Source: Helopsaltes ochotensis (Eukaryota > Chordata > Aves > Passeriformes > Locustellidae). Taken from it: a stretch of 64,000 bases of DNA. Positions 45,791 through 58,832 of this stretch are shown here, piece by piece. The translations under genes were made by a program, and so were the position numbers. The stretch covers positions 760,285 to 824,284 of the forward strand of contig VXBM01000272.1 of assembly GCA_013400155.1 (NCBI GenBank), read 5' to 3'. Each line of letters starts with the position of its first letter. Positions within the stretch are counted from its first letter, which is position 1. The notes beneath the pieces are model-generated. The model was not told the DNA's origin and made no database searches. It was given only the letters and a program-made list of their open reading frames with translations.

Positions 45791-45926
45791 ATAGAACCAT
45801 AGAATGGTTTGGGTTGGAAGGGACATTGAAGATCATCTGGTTCCATCCCCCTGCCAGGGACATCTCCCACCAGACCAGGTTGCTCAGAGCCCCACCCAAC
45901 CTGGCCTTGAGCACTTCAGGGATGCT
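45791..45926 (-). mobile_element. CR1 LINE 3' end, antisense
   Basis: ATAGAACCATAGAATGGTTTGGGTTGGAAGGGACATTGAAGATCATCTGGTTCC (read in blocks), CCACCAGACCAGGTTGCTCAGAGCCCCACCC and CTGGCCTTGAGCACTTCAGGGATG. It is the best preserved antisense CR1 3' end here and is truncated after 136 bases. Confidence 0.95.
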
Positions 45927-48154
45927 CTTCTTCATGTTTTATACCTCTTCATATCACTTGTGCTCATCCCATCTGTTTGGCGCAAGAAAAGACAAATTAA
46001 AGTTCAAATAATGCTGCAAGCATTCCAGTAGTTCATTTTTTTTCCCCCTCAGCTCAGTGAATAGACACAGGCAATTTTTTTTTTTACTCCTTCCCAGCCA
46101 GTTTGTATAGAGTGGATCAGTAATACGAGAGGATTAAGCTTTTATTCACAACATGAGGACAACAGAATTCTGGCTACATTCCCACAGGACCGCATCATTT
46201 GCTCATCAAAATCAGTGCTAGCAAGCAGGTTTTTACAGTGCAAAAATTACGGAACAAAATGGTCCAGTTGAGGTTTTGAGGCCTGATTAATTTATTATGT
46301 CACAAATAAATCTGTAATAATAATTGACTTTTCATGAAATTAACTGGGGAAGGAAGTAGAGTTCTAATTTGCCTACAGTCTTTGTGCTTTGGCAAAAAAA
46401 AAAAAAACAACAAAAAATTTGTTTTATTCCAAGTCCAACTAGATATTTGCCTTTGAATCAGAAAAATTTGTTTTGTTTCTTTGCCCTACATTTTTTTTCA
46501 CCGTTTTGAGTGTTATTTGAGAGTAAATTTCAAAATGAAATTTCTTTGCAAAATGCTGGACCAATATTAAACAAGTATTTGAATATTTCCCATGAAAATA
46601 ATAAAAAAAAATCGCTATTTTTAACCAAAGCATTTGGAGAAATTTGACAACTCACATATATATATTTTGGGTCAAGAAAGTTGTAACGTTCTATTGTCTT
46701 ATGGGTTGATGGAAATGCATGGTAAGGAAATTTCCTTGTTTCATATTCTTTAAGCTTTGCTGTTTATTATTGTTGTTGACTTTCAAAATTAGAGCGAAGT
46801 GGTTTGTGAATTAAGGTACTTCCCTACCAGAAGTATTCCCAGTTCATTCTTTGCCATCCTGTCTTCCCCCAAAACAATTCCTGCTCAAATATTTCAAGGG
46901 AGAAATAAGTGTCCACCAGGACTATGGGACTATGGGTAAGGCTCCCTCTGCTAAACAACCAGTGTGACTGCTGGAGAAAAAATAATACAGGCCCAGCTGA
47001 TGACATTGTGATTGATACAAATAAGTGTGTCCCTGCACAGCCTCCCAGATTTTTTGATATCATATCTATAAATCAGTCTTAGAATCAATTTGGGCTTGAC
47101 TGCATAGATGGACATGAAGATGGAGAGGATTGCTTGCTCTTCAGCTACTAACACAGAAGGACACAACTTCTGTAATAGTCAACTCTCTATTTTTATTTGA
47201 TGTACAGCTTTTTCATACATTAAACCTCTGAAAGACTGCCTGGCAGTGGTAAATATGATCATCCTGCGCTTGAGACTAATAAAAAAGGATTTTCAGGCCT
47301 CTTAGTTTATTTCTATCACTCCAAAGAAAAATCTTTTCATAAGGCAGTACGTACATCAGCAGCCAGTTCTTTTCTAAGAATGCTAATTATATTCTCTCTG
47401 TATGAATTAATTGTAATTCCTTTTGACTATAGTGACATTGTTTAGAGGAATTATCTCTCAGGTCAGATGAAAAGGTTTGACTTTGTGTGACACACTGGAG
47501 TGATTTCCTCTCCATAGTGGTATTTAGTATTCCTTAGCAGGAACTTTGTGAAGAATTAAAAACTGAATTAAAAACCAAATTAAACTGAGAAAGGGGGCCC
47601 CTCCACTGATTTCCTCATTTAAAACATTATATAGAGAAGCTCCTCCGTGGACTGTCATGCACAGCCAGACAATGAAACAGACATTTTCTCCTCCACAGAG
47701 CACCTTTGGAGCAGCATCACGACACGTGTCCCCAAGTGTACCTTGCTGTGATATGGTTACAGCGGAGACAAGTGGAGATTAGGGCGCAGGTGGAAGTTAT
47801 CAGTAGCTTCACACCTGCTTAGCCTGGTTCTGAAATTCCCTCTGATGTGTGAGAGTCTGAAACACAGCCTTCCTGTGCAGAGGTATTTATGGAAACTGTG
47901 TAATCTGCAGGAAAAGCGTGGGGTGCAAACCTCTCCTGAGTTCTTCTCTGCTGCCTCGGGTGAGAGATTTTTGGGTGCTGAGATGCAAGGATTCAGACGG
48001 GCTCCAGTTCTGCAGAAAGCAGCAGAATCTCCTGGGTTACACCATCCTTGCTCCTGAGCTTCCCAGGAGGAGGCTGGAGAAGCATCTTAAATCCTTTCCC
48101 TGTGGGTTGGAACCAGGACTTAGGGTGCTCATAAATGCTCTGTAGCTTTTTGGT
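45927..48154. other. Intergenic, nothing recognised
   Basis: AT-rich sequence with no gene or transposon recognised. The frames at 47845-48145 are overlapping and without domains. Confidence 0.55.
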
Positions 48155-48301
48155 GTTTGACTTCAGAGCCTTGAAGGATGGCCCTGAGCCACCTGGTGTG
48201 AGTGATGTTGGTCGTGTGGCCTCCTGGAAAAGCAGGTGGGATACACGTGGAGGAAACTGGGCTGGACGAAGAGGCCCAATTCCTAAATTATTCTATGATT
48301 C
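48155..48301 (+). mobile_element. Possible diverged CR1 3' end
   Basis: The end AATTATTCTATGATTC is the CR1 terminal repeat, and AGCCTTGAAGGATGGCCCTGAGCCACCTGGT resembles the TTCAAGGCCAGGTTGGATGGGGCTCTGAGCAACCTGGT block with deletions. The middle part is poorly matched, so the call is tentative. Confidence 0.45.
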
Positions 48302-51300
48302 GGAGCAAGTTTATCCACAAGAGCTTTTTAAGGCTTTTGGGAAGACTCTGATAACCAGGGAAGTCAAAAGAGATGCTCTGGCAGCTTATTCATAGGACAG
48401 TTTAGTAAATTTAGCCTTAAAACTTTTTTTGCTTATGTGTCTTACCACTGCTCACCCAGCAGATCCCGTGGAGGGCAATAAACGCTTCAGTCTCAGTTAT
48501 TTCTTTGTCCTCCCACCATTATTTCAGGAACTATTAAATAGAAGCTGAACTGCCTATAACACATAAGATCTGTGAGTGGGACTCTGCATTAACCCAACAC
48601 AGCCTGTGAATTGGACTTCTCTAGGACACAGCATCCCTCTGGTCCTCGTGGCACTGGCTGTGGCCTCCAAACCCCCATCTCCACTGCCTCCCCCCCCGCC
48701 CCTCCCCATAGGCTGCTTTCAACAGCTCAGTCACTGACAAGCTGGCAAGAAGTGTAAGACTCGTGAGGAAGCTGCAGGGATGCGAAGCAAGAAGGTTTTC
48801 TGCACATACCCCAAGTTTAGAAGACCTGGGGAGGCCTCAGGATAACAATGAATTCATCAACTCCGAACCAAAATGCAAGGTCCATTTGATCTGATTCAAC
48901 TTCCCCGTGAAAAAGTATTCAAGCTAAAATTAGATAGAAGATAGAAGGGAAAATTGAGACTAAAAATGCCAGCAGAAAATAATTGCTTTTCAAGTCGGAA
49001 GGTAGGGAGTGTGAACTGGGAAATGTGGTTGTGTGCATCTCTGCCAGGAGACAGGAGTAGGGAAACAGAGCCCTAAAGCTTTGAGCACAGGGACTCTGGC
49101 TGGGAGATACTGCACATAAAATGCAGCCGTGCATGATGGCAGTACTCAGAGGAATCAGCTGTTTTGCTCTCCTTCAGCTATGACATTGTTTAAATCAAAG
49201 AAATAAGAGGAAGGAAAAAATCCTCTCCTGTGGCATCCGTTCACTCTCAGATGTAGGCAGTGATGTGCCTGGGGCAGAGATAAAGGCTGCAATGTCTCCT
49301 TTCAGGTACAACATCCCCGAGAATGGCAGCACAACCCTTCCTCAGCAACATTCACTGATATTTGGTGTGTATTTTCCCCTTCTCCAGCAGGAGATGGATG
49401 TGGAGGAGAGTGCTCCATGACACAGCAGTTATTGTGCTCTTCCTCTCTGCTGAGCAGCGAGCTGGGTGTTGATCAGGACCAAAGGAAGAAGGGTGAGAGT
49501 GTCCATTGTGCCCCTGCAACCATCCTCAGTCACACTCTGCACAGCTGCCAGTCCTCCAAAGGAGAGAAAATGTCCTCATTAAACTCATGTTCTGGCCCCC
49601 TTTTTTTTTATTTCTTGTCACATTAAAAGCAGTCTCTGTTCTCCTCAGTCTGAAACCCAGGGTTTTTGTTTTGATGATTTCCAGTTTCAATAGTTCCATT
49701 TTAGTTTCACCTTCTAATTTGTATTCCTGGTATCAGCCGCTAAAGGAGCAAGTTAAATAATTTGAATTCACACTGATTTAACATTACTAATTGCACTGCC
49801 AAATGCTTTCCAACCTTGCTGTGTTTTTTCAAGAGACATCAAAACCTCTGATAAGTTTAAGATCCTCCATAACTTAAAAGAAGGGAGAGAAAGAAAGAGC
49901 AAATCAGGCAATAAACCTCAGTGGAGCAAATTATCAATTACAATCAGTTAACTGTGTTATCTAACACTGTGCCTGCCACGGAGAAGAAAAATCAGCCTTT
50001 TCACTCTCTGTAGGTGGCTATGCATGTATTGCAATAGGAGTATTTATGCTGCTGTCTCCACCAGCTCAAAAAACGAGGAGCAGCACTGCACTGAGCGCAG
50101 TCAGAGGCAAAACCTGGGGGAGAGGGGAAAGCCCTTGTTCCCATAGCTACAACAAGCCATTAGGAAGATGCACACCTCCAAAGGCTGAATTAGAAAAGTG
50201 CTTTTAACTCAACATATTCTATTTAATTTCAGCAATTTTCCCCTAACTATTATACTGCTGCGTGGGTTGTGTTGACAGCTGCTGGAGCTCTGCAGTCCTC
50301 ACCTCCAGCAGCTGCCACAAAGAAGCCAAGCACACACTTTGGAGTTAAACCACTAATAAACAGCTTATCAGTGGAACCAAATCTCTCTCCTGTGGGTGGG
50401 CTGACCACCCTGCAACCTTTTGACAATTTAAGAGCTCAGAAGAGAAAGAACCTTAAAATAAGGGGGATTGGGGGTGGAGGGAAGACAGCATTGCTCTACA
50501 TCTGCTGCTTGTATGAGGGGTGCAATTGTCTGAGGTTGTTATTATTTCTATTGCTATATCATTATTATTACTATTATTAACAACAACAACAATAATAATA
50601 TTAATAATATCATGGACACACGGTGCACGGGTTTAGTACCATCACATCTTTTTCCTCTGTCTGTAATAAAGCAAGCTATGCCCATATAAGCACTGATATA
50701 ATTGTATTTACTCTGTGCATTGGTATGTGTGTGTGGGGTTTGTACTTCTGTAATTATATTACTGTGTGTAGCAGTCTGTGTAAAAATAAGTTCTTAAAAT
50801 TATTTCCAGGAGTCACATTTTCCCCTTGAAGCCTCCTGCCTTTGTTTGCTGTTATATAACCACATTTTGCTTTGCTTTGAAATATTTTCCCTTCTCTGTT
50901 GCTGTTGGAAATACCCACGCAAACCAAGAGGAGAAATGGGCTATAAAGGGAACAAACACAACTGAGTATTGACTTAAATTCATTTTGGTCTGGTTCCAAA
51001 TGTTGCCAAACATACAAGATAAATACATAGAGAGTGGAGAGAAACTGTCCCCCTCTCTCGCTTGCTTATGGTACCACTTACAAATACCATAAATAAAAAA
51101 AAAGGCTAGCAAGGATACACATAATATTAAAACATGCAGACTCCTTATGGGCAAGACCCATATTCTCAAAAATTTTTAATAAAAACATCCTTGAGGACCC
51201 TATGGAATTCAAAAGTACATGTAGGTAAAGAGGACTCAACACCGTCTTCATTGTATTTATCTCAAAGGTATTCTCTGTTTTGCTATTTTTGTAATCTATT

Positions 51301-54300
51301 TTTCTTTTTTACTGTTGACAGTCTTATAATTTTCATGTCTTTCAGGCCTACAATTTTATAATCATGCTTTATTGCTAAACTGGAGCTTGGTTTACAGTAT
51401 TTTCTAGAGGCTCAGCTAAAAATTTGACTCTCTTATAAAAACCTGTGTCCACACATGCATACGCACATGTCTAAAGACTATCACCCAGGAAATTTACAGC
51501 TGGGTACTTAAAACCAAGACAAGCATTAGAAATGAAATATGACTAGCACTTCATAAATGGAGCACTGGGTGAGAGAAATTGTGTCACATTCAGAAGGATG
51601 AGATCCTTCCCTCTCGTCTCGGGCCGTGCCTTCTTGGCACCACAGCTCCATGAAAGCTTTCCCATTTTCTTCCACAGTAATTTATTTTATGGTATTTTAG
51701 GCATCCCACCTTTGAATTCCACCCCAAACTCTCACCTAAGCCTTCCTTGCCTCAGTCTTTGAATAGCACAGGTCTCCTTGGCTGTGCCTCTCCTTGCTCC
51801 GAGTTATCCTTCTGCTCCTCCCTGCCCACAGGAGCCCCAAACCACTGTTGGTAGCATAAAGTTACCACCTTTATCATTAACACTCTTTAAATTGAAATGT
51901 CCTGTAATCCCCGGTGTCACCACACTGTGCCCTGCCCCTTCTGCCCTGCCAGATGTGACTCCCTGGGTGCCTCCTTCATCCCAGGCTGTCTGTGGTGCAC
52001 AAAAATCAGGTGCTGCTGCTGCCAAGAGATTTAAGAGAGAAAGGAGCAAATCCTGGTGCCAGCATTGCTTCCAGACGTCACAATTACCGGAGAAAAGGGG
52101 CTACAAGGAGTAAATGACAAGTTTATGGCAATCTCAAGACAGCCCTTTATGCTGTCTTCCACCTTGACTTTATGGGTGGATTGTCTGAGAAAAACTGAAT
52201 CACAAGGTCATTTCCTCCTTCACGATCCTTCTCAAGAACCATTTTTACTGGGGTACCTGAAGGAAATTAGTTATTATACAATAGAAATGGCAAAAAGGTC
52301 AGTGGCCAAGCTTAGCCTGAGGGGAGCATTTCCGTGAACCCTCCCTATATTGTCTGTAAATTGAGAGATCTCAAGGCAGGATGTCCAGGGTCTGTTGGGG
52401 AACCCTCCCTGTGGCTGCTGCTGGAATACTACTCTTACAAAAAAATAACAGCAGAAAGGTTTGGGCCTTCATTAAAAAACTCCATATGGATGATATTTAT
52501 CAAATAGGTAATTGATACCGCCCTATGCCATGAGGGGCTCATAAATGAGGCTAGAAATGCCCAGGATTGCCTAAATGCATTGGTGAGTTTGGACTCCAGT
52601 CTACATTTTTGCACTTAATGTGCATTCTAGAGCTATTTCCCCACAATGTTTAATGAATCTGGGAGCAAATTAATTTATAAAAATAAATTCAAATAGACTT
52701 TTCTGAATCAATATTGCAGCATTTCACATTCTTGATAACTTGAATCATAGTGCTGAAGCAATATTCAGCTGCTGTAAATTGCCACAGCTCCACTGAAGCC
52801 AATAAAGTTACAGTAATTTATTTCATCTGAGGATGTGATTTTTTACAGAACAGTTCTGACCTTATTTAATTGTGTGGTTTGTTCATTTATTTGTTTTAAT
52901 AAATGGAGGAAAAAGGGCAGACTCCTGCATTTACAGGCAGAATGAAGTGATTACTTCTGTGAATAAACTGGGGGGGGGTACCAGTGGTAGAATTAGGATT
53001 GCCAGCAACTGCTGTTTTGTGAGGAAAAGAGCTAAACCCAAGAACAGAAACAGGGGATTTATGCATCTTTTTTTCTCTTTATTTCTTTAAGAGAAAAATC
53101 TGTGTTATGGAAACACACTGGAGACATTTCAAGATTTCGTATGATGTAATTTCATTAAAGTGCACTAAAACTGCAAATATATGCATGTCCCAGCGAGGTT
53201 TTCTGATGATCTCTAGAACCTGGCATTAATGTTGGTTAGAAAGAGAATTTCAGAGAAGGAACAGATACACAGGGATTTTTCTAACAGCATGAACTGGCAA
53301 CTTCGGGAATTGCTCGTTGAGGAATTTTGTAACCTGGATTGGGTTTTTCTAGGCCAGAGGTGTGAGTAGCCCTGCATTCAGTGACTCCCACTGACTCTTG
53401 GCAGCAAATTTATTCTGTAGCTTCCACAGGATTCTGTGAGAATTAATTCCCTGGCCTTGTGTGAAAAGATCTTTTTTTCTCTCTGCTCTGAAATTGATGG
53501 TTGATAATTTCATTATCAGTCTACCTGCTGTTGTATTGTGAGAAACAGTGAATAAATCACTTCCCATTCTTCATATCTACCTCAGCCATATTCCATCTCT
53601 GTCCTCTATTATCTAGTCTATTATTATATATTATCTGTCACCTAGTCTTTCCACTCTCCATGTAACAAAACTGTGGGGTGAATTTAGTCTTCCCATCTCT
53701 GTCTTAGTTCCAGTACATTCCTTTGAGATGGTGTGAAATTAATAATAAGTACATAATGTAGAGCAATAATATACAGTAGCATAATGTTATTTGATTTTTC
53801 TTCTCTTTGTCTTTCCCAACCATTCTTAATCTTCTTTATTTCTGAGTTCCTGGGCACTGATGTGTCAGGTATTCAAAGTGTTCAGTGAATCCTGAAGGAG
53901 TCACAGTGTTCTTCTTAAATGACGAGAGGCAAATTACCACCTGAGGGATTGCATATAAAGGCTGTACATCTCTGCATACATGCAGATGTATATCAGCCCT
54001 GCCTGTTTCTGTATCACCCTTCACCACACTGCAGTTGCTAATGTGGAATTTATCACAAACATTCGTGATCTTCTGAAATACTTCACAGGCAGCTTTAGAT
54101 TAGCCTTTCACGAATAATTTTGTGGGAGCCAATGTTGTCATGGCCCTTCTTCTCTGCTTCTTGGAACATTTATGGATGTGTTGAGGAGCCCTGGGCCCTG
54201 GTCCAATCCATTAGCAGCACCACTAGTGACAGTATTATACTGTGAAGAATATAATTATTCTTGTCTTTTCTTTCCTTTTTTAAATTTTTCTATTTTCAAG

Positions 54301-57300
54301 CATCTACTAATGGATCATTGTCATTTGTGCTGTGAATATTTCGTTTTTGTAAGGGCTGCTCACTCATGGCAGTGGCAATGACTCACTGCCATTTTTTGGG
54401 CAATGCAAAAAGATTGTGTTACCTCTAATGTTCTTTTTCTCCTCACCTCTTCTGAGAACTGTGTGATATGTGAGGCTGTGTGATATATGACTGCCCTTTG
54501 CAAAAGCCATGCTGTCTTTTCCTTGGCATTTCTTACACATATTTTTTTTTCCTAATTACTATAGCTTCTCATGTTTGCAGTCCAGAAACCAAGTTATTGG
54601 TCACTAGTACCCATGATAACTCTTCAAAATAGTTTTGTTACCACTTCATCCTTTTGCTCTAAAACCTTATCTCAGGACACTTCAACATGAAGCAAATGTC
54701 TCCTTTGCTATTCCAGGGCCTCCATGCAGAAGGGAGTGAGTAAAACTGATGATAAGCATGTACATAAAAGATCCTCCCTTTTCTGAGACCTGCAGTTTCT
54801 GACCATATTTTTCTTCCTTTAACGATGTTTTTCTCCTTGTGATGCAGTTCTCTGGGGGGGAAAGGCCTTTTCTGAATTGATTGTTTATTCCCTACCTTCT
54901 CACTTGTCATTCCATCTCTTGCTTTGTGTACAGAGCACTAATGTCCTCTGGTAATGACAGCACTGCCATGCACTGCTGCCTTTAGTCTTTATTGAAGCTG
55001 CATCAATTTTCTACCTTGCCCTGACTTGCCCTGGCAGCTACCTTCAGATTTTTCTATCCTGCTTCATATTGTGAATATTTATCCATTAGTTCCAAATTAT
55101 TTTCAGTGTGAAAGCAGATATTCCTGATTCTGCCTCATTTCCCCTCGCCTCTCTGACACACATGAGCATGCACACAGGCCCTAACTCTTTAATGGTGGAT
55201 AAAATCACTGTTTTCCCTATGAGAGCAAAGAAAGAGGGACGTGTCTTGAGCTGGAAGAAATTGATTTCTTCAAGGACTGCCTTGGAAGACACACGGTTTA
55301 TTTTGCACAACAAGTGGGAGTGCAGTCATCTGACTTGTTGATGACACACCCCAGGTACAGACAGGGCACTCAGAATATTTCACAGGCAGAATTCAAGGAC
55401 CATTTAAGCTGGAGGCATTTTAAACCGGATTAGTTTCACAGTACAGAGTGCAAAATCATATATGGACATATGAGAATACTTGCTGCCATTAGATGTTCGC
55501 TGTTAAAGGCCCTTCTGCTGGGATGGCAGAGCAAAGACAAGATAAAGACACGTAACCTTGCATGGAGGCTGTCAGCATGACAGAAAACCCAAAGACCCTG
55601 GAAACCCAAGATGGATTAGGTGAGATATTTCCTGCAGAGAGAGGGGTGTGCACATCCATGCTGGCAGGTGCAGCATAATTTGGTCACCTGGGATCCAAAC
55701 TGATTGCTCTAAAGCGGGGTGCACGATTGACAAGGGCTATTAATATGGTCAGAAAAATGAAGAGCGTAATACATGAAGGGGTACTGGAAGAGCCTGGCTT
55801 GATTAATTTACTGGAGTGGGGGTGACAGGAAGGATGGTTTCTGCTGATAGACACCTTGGTGGGGTGAATGCTAAACAGGCAGGAAGGAATTGTGGCCAGG
55901 GAGTAAAGCTGGCAGGAGAGCAAACAAGGCACCCAACACATGGGAGAAGTGAAGCCTGAATCTCTGGAGAAGGCCCCAAGCTGATGGGCCGGGGAGCTTT
56001 TGATGGTTTGGAGCACCCTGGCAAAGAAAGAAATCCTTTCTGGGGAGATGCACAGTGTCCTCACCTCCTACAGGTGGAAACCTGGAGTTCCTCCTCTTTT
56101 TCCTACCAGCTCACTGCGCATCCTTAGACACAGCTTGTTGTTCACTGACCCTGGTCTCCACTCTGGTAAAATCTAGGTAATTATGCTGATGGCTTCTGCA
56201 AAAAAGGTTGAGACCTGCCAGCAAGGAGGGCTAAGCAGCACAGAGGTGTTGTTATTCTCATTTTCAGCTACTTCAAAGGAAAGCAGGATCTGCCTTTCCA
56301 GCCATCAGGTGAGGGGGTGAGAACAAGGGCTGAGAGAACAATGGTTGTGTTACCTGCACAGCTGCAGGAAAAACCCCAAGTGTTTTATAGAGAGAATGTA
56401 ACCTAGAGAGAATCTTTATTTACTTTTTAATAATTCACCTCTCCATGTACCACCAATGATGCTTTGAAATTAATAAATTTCCTGACAGCAGGGAGTATAA
56501 CTCTCTGCATCTTTTTTACCAATGTTGTCTTTTGATCATTGCCTTTTCCACAATAAGCATCTATACTGAAAGTAGCTACCTCTTGCTCAGAAATGAATAG
56601 CTGCCTTCATGGTCTGTGCCACATTTATTTTAACTTGGTCAGACTGACTAAAATTAGATGACTGCTACTGAAATCTAAAATTCAAAGGAGGTCAGAGTTA
56701 GCCAGATCAGTGTGTTTTCAGCTGCATTTAAAAATCCTAAAAGAAAGTTCTAAAATATTGGTGCATTCCCCACCAACTAGGGAACATTAATCATATATGA
56801 GGTGAAAAAATACAGCTGATCCCACAAATATTTCCAAAGCTAAATTTATGGGACCACTGCTCACCCACAGATACATTTCTTCATCTGTGTTGTCTACAGT
56901 ACCTATTTTTGTAGGGATCCTTTGGGTATCTCTGCTCTTCGGCCATACCTTCATCCCTGCAGGCATCCTAAAGCTGAGAAGCACCAACATGAAGCACTGA
57001 AATTGTTAGCTGGGATTTCACCTGGGGCACAAGGGTGTCAGGCTGGGGTCCATGTGGGTTGTTCAAAGCATCTTCTGCTCTAGTTTGACTGATGTGGGAA
57101 ATTCTTGGCTACGTACTGGCACTTCTAGAGCACTGGGAGCACTGGGAGATCTCATTTTTCTTAATGCAAAAATACTTCTTTCTCACTCTGTCATGAGATG
57201 TTTAAATAAACAAGTAAAAACAATTTAGTTTTGTGGCAATATTTCTTCTGTGTAGACTCAGAGAAATGCACTTGCAGCCTAGTGTTTAGTCACTCTTTTC

Positions 57301-57822
57301 CATACAAAAGTGGGTTACATCAGTTTTAGAAAGATAGAAGTCATTGCACATGGCAGAAAAACTCTCTATTTAAGGGCAGATGCCTCCAAATGCAACAGGA
57401 CATGATTCTCCATTACTTGCACTGTTAAATTTCTCAGGCTATTCAGATGCACACTTGACTACACTGAAAAATAGTTACAAAATCAGATTGCCGAACAGAA
57501 AAAGGAAAAAAAGTAATACAAGATAAAAGGCCTGTAAGCTCAAAAGTTCATTGAGACTGTTACAGAGCATGATCAGATTTACACTTTGAGGTACTACAAG
57601 GATGACGAGGGTTTGGCAGTGCCAAATGCGGTCTTTAGCTTAGGTAGCTCCTCGTCGTGAGTACAAGCATCTGTCTCTATCAGGAAACTCATTGATCCAA
57701 GGCAGCACGGAACTTTTGCCTTCAACATGACTTTCGTGGCTTCCCCCTCAGTTTGCTTCAGCTTAAGGTGCCTTCTGCCCAGTGCATTTGTTAGCATAGA
57801 AAACACATATTCACACAAAGCA
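48302..57822. other. Long gene-poor stretch
   Basis: About 9.5 kb without a gene I can support. 55720-56010 has phrases (AGGGCTATTAATATGGTCAGAAAAATGAAGAG... and TTTGGAGCACCCTGG) that may be a very old CR1 relative, too diverged to annotate separately. Frames at 50269-50580, 51778-52113 and 55684-56064 have no recognisable domain. A G9 run lies at about 52970-52978. Confidence 0.45.
50536..50611. repeat. Compound trinucleotide repeat (ATT)n/(AAC)n/(AAT)n
   Basis: Interrupted TTATTATT, ATTATTATTACTATTATT, AACAACAACAAC and AATAATAATATTAATAATAT units. Part of it is self-complementary. Confidence 0.88.
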
Positions 57823-58250
57823 TGAATATATGCGGTGCTTTATTTGAAAAGGGCCCGGGAGTCTGGGGTACATGCTTAACCCAAATCAGAACTCCGAAGA
57901 TACATTTCAAGCATATAGGTTTTATATCTTTTGGTTACATAAAGTATCAATAGTTAACTAAAGCAGAAATCTTGAGTTTTAGAAGAAGATGTTTCTTTAC
58001 TCTAATTATGACCAGTCTGTTCTGTACCTTTCTTACATTATACTTTACATTATGCCTATAATCATGTTTAATAGCTATATCCGGGTACGCTCGAATTGGC
58101 AAAAACAAAGCAAGGACTAGCTAACCTGGTTCTAGACCCCTATTTACTTTTCTCCCCCCGACTGGTTTTCCACCCTCCCCTTAAATCCTGTTTCTTTCTT
58201 CCAAGTATATTTTCAAGGGGCTAAGATTTATGCTATCTTATGCTATCACA
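57823..58250 (-). mobile_element. ERV LTR-like element (ERVK-type resemblance), antisense
   Basis: On the minus strand it runs from TGTGATAGCATAAGATAGCAT at 58250 to a CA end at 57823. Plus-strand landmarks are GCTTTATTTGAAAAGGGCCCGGGAG near the U5/R side, GGTACATGCTTAACCC, TTTTGGTTACATAAAGTATCAATAGTTAAC, GACCAGTCTGTTCTGTACCTT, ATTATGCCTATAATCATG, GGCAAAAACAAAGCAAGGACTAGC and AAGGGGCTAAGATTTATGCTAT. I recall this order from songbird ERVK-type LTRs. TG...CA ends are present, but a clean target-site duplication is not seen. No gag/pol remnant was recognised beside it, so a solo LTR is likely. Confidence 0.6.
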
Positions 58251-58739
58251 TTCAGTCCAAAATATGCCAGTGGTACTTCAGTGGTACCCCTTGTTTGCTC
58301 AGAACAGCTGTGAAAATAATGAGGCATTTTTTGTTTTAAGCTTAAAATTGAAGGCAGCACTGTGCACCCGTGGATATTCAAAAACCTAAATGCGGGCTCT
58401 TTGTGACAATGACAAATCAGGGATATCATCAGTTCTTTTGCAAACACTGAAACTGGACTTCATCTCATGCTGCTTCACGTAACTTAAGGATTTACAGTAA
58501 GTCACTGATGTCCCCTCCACAGCCAAAGGAGAGGGAAATACACTTCTAGAGGCAAAGCCCTTCCAGTTTACATTGCCTGTGTCCACAGTAAGCTAAAAGC
58601 AAAAAAAAGCTTTTATTAGTGATTGAACCATTAGAGAATCCTGCCTTCACTGCCAGTTTTATGTTAATGGGGCAACAGGCATCCCTGATTTGCAGGTTTT
58701 AAGTTTTTACCTTCAGGAAGGTATTTTTACTGTGGCCCA

Positions 58740-58740
<1 letters not shown>
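58251..58740. other. Intergenic between LTR and poly(A) run
   Basis: Short frames on the minus strand (58238-58447, 58386-58586) are without recognisable domains. This is the sequence immediately 5' of the poly(A) run and could be the body of a retrocopy, but I recognise no transcript. Confidence 0.4.

Positions 58741-58829
<89 letters not shown>
58741..58829. repeat. Uninterrupted poly(A), 89 bases
   Basis: A pure A run between TGTGGCCCAC and GGGTTTTTAGCC. It produces a spurious poly-Phe frame on the minus strand. No interruption occurs in 89 bases. Confidence 0.98.

Positions 58830-58832
<3 letters not shown>

Noticed and set aside
50269..50580. 103-codon frame preceded by a TTGTGTTGACAG acceptor-like site
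   Set aside because: No donor in a sensible place, the end runs into a trinucleotide repeat, and no recognised homology.
55720..56010. Possible very old CR1 relative in sense orientation
   Set aside because: Only scattered phrases match; too diverged to call without an alignment.
57594..57818. Minus frame next to the antisense LTR, considered as a retroviral remnant
   Set aside because: No gag, protease, polymerase or envelope motif is seen, and it ends at the LTR edge only by chance of position.
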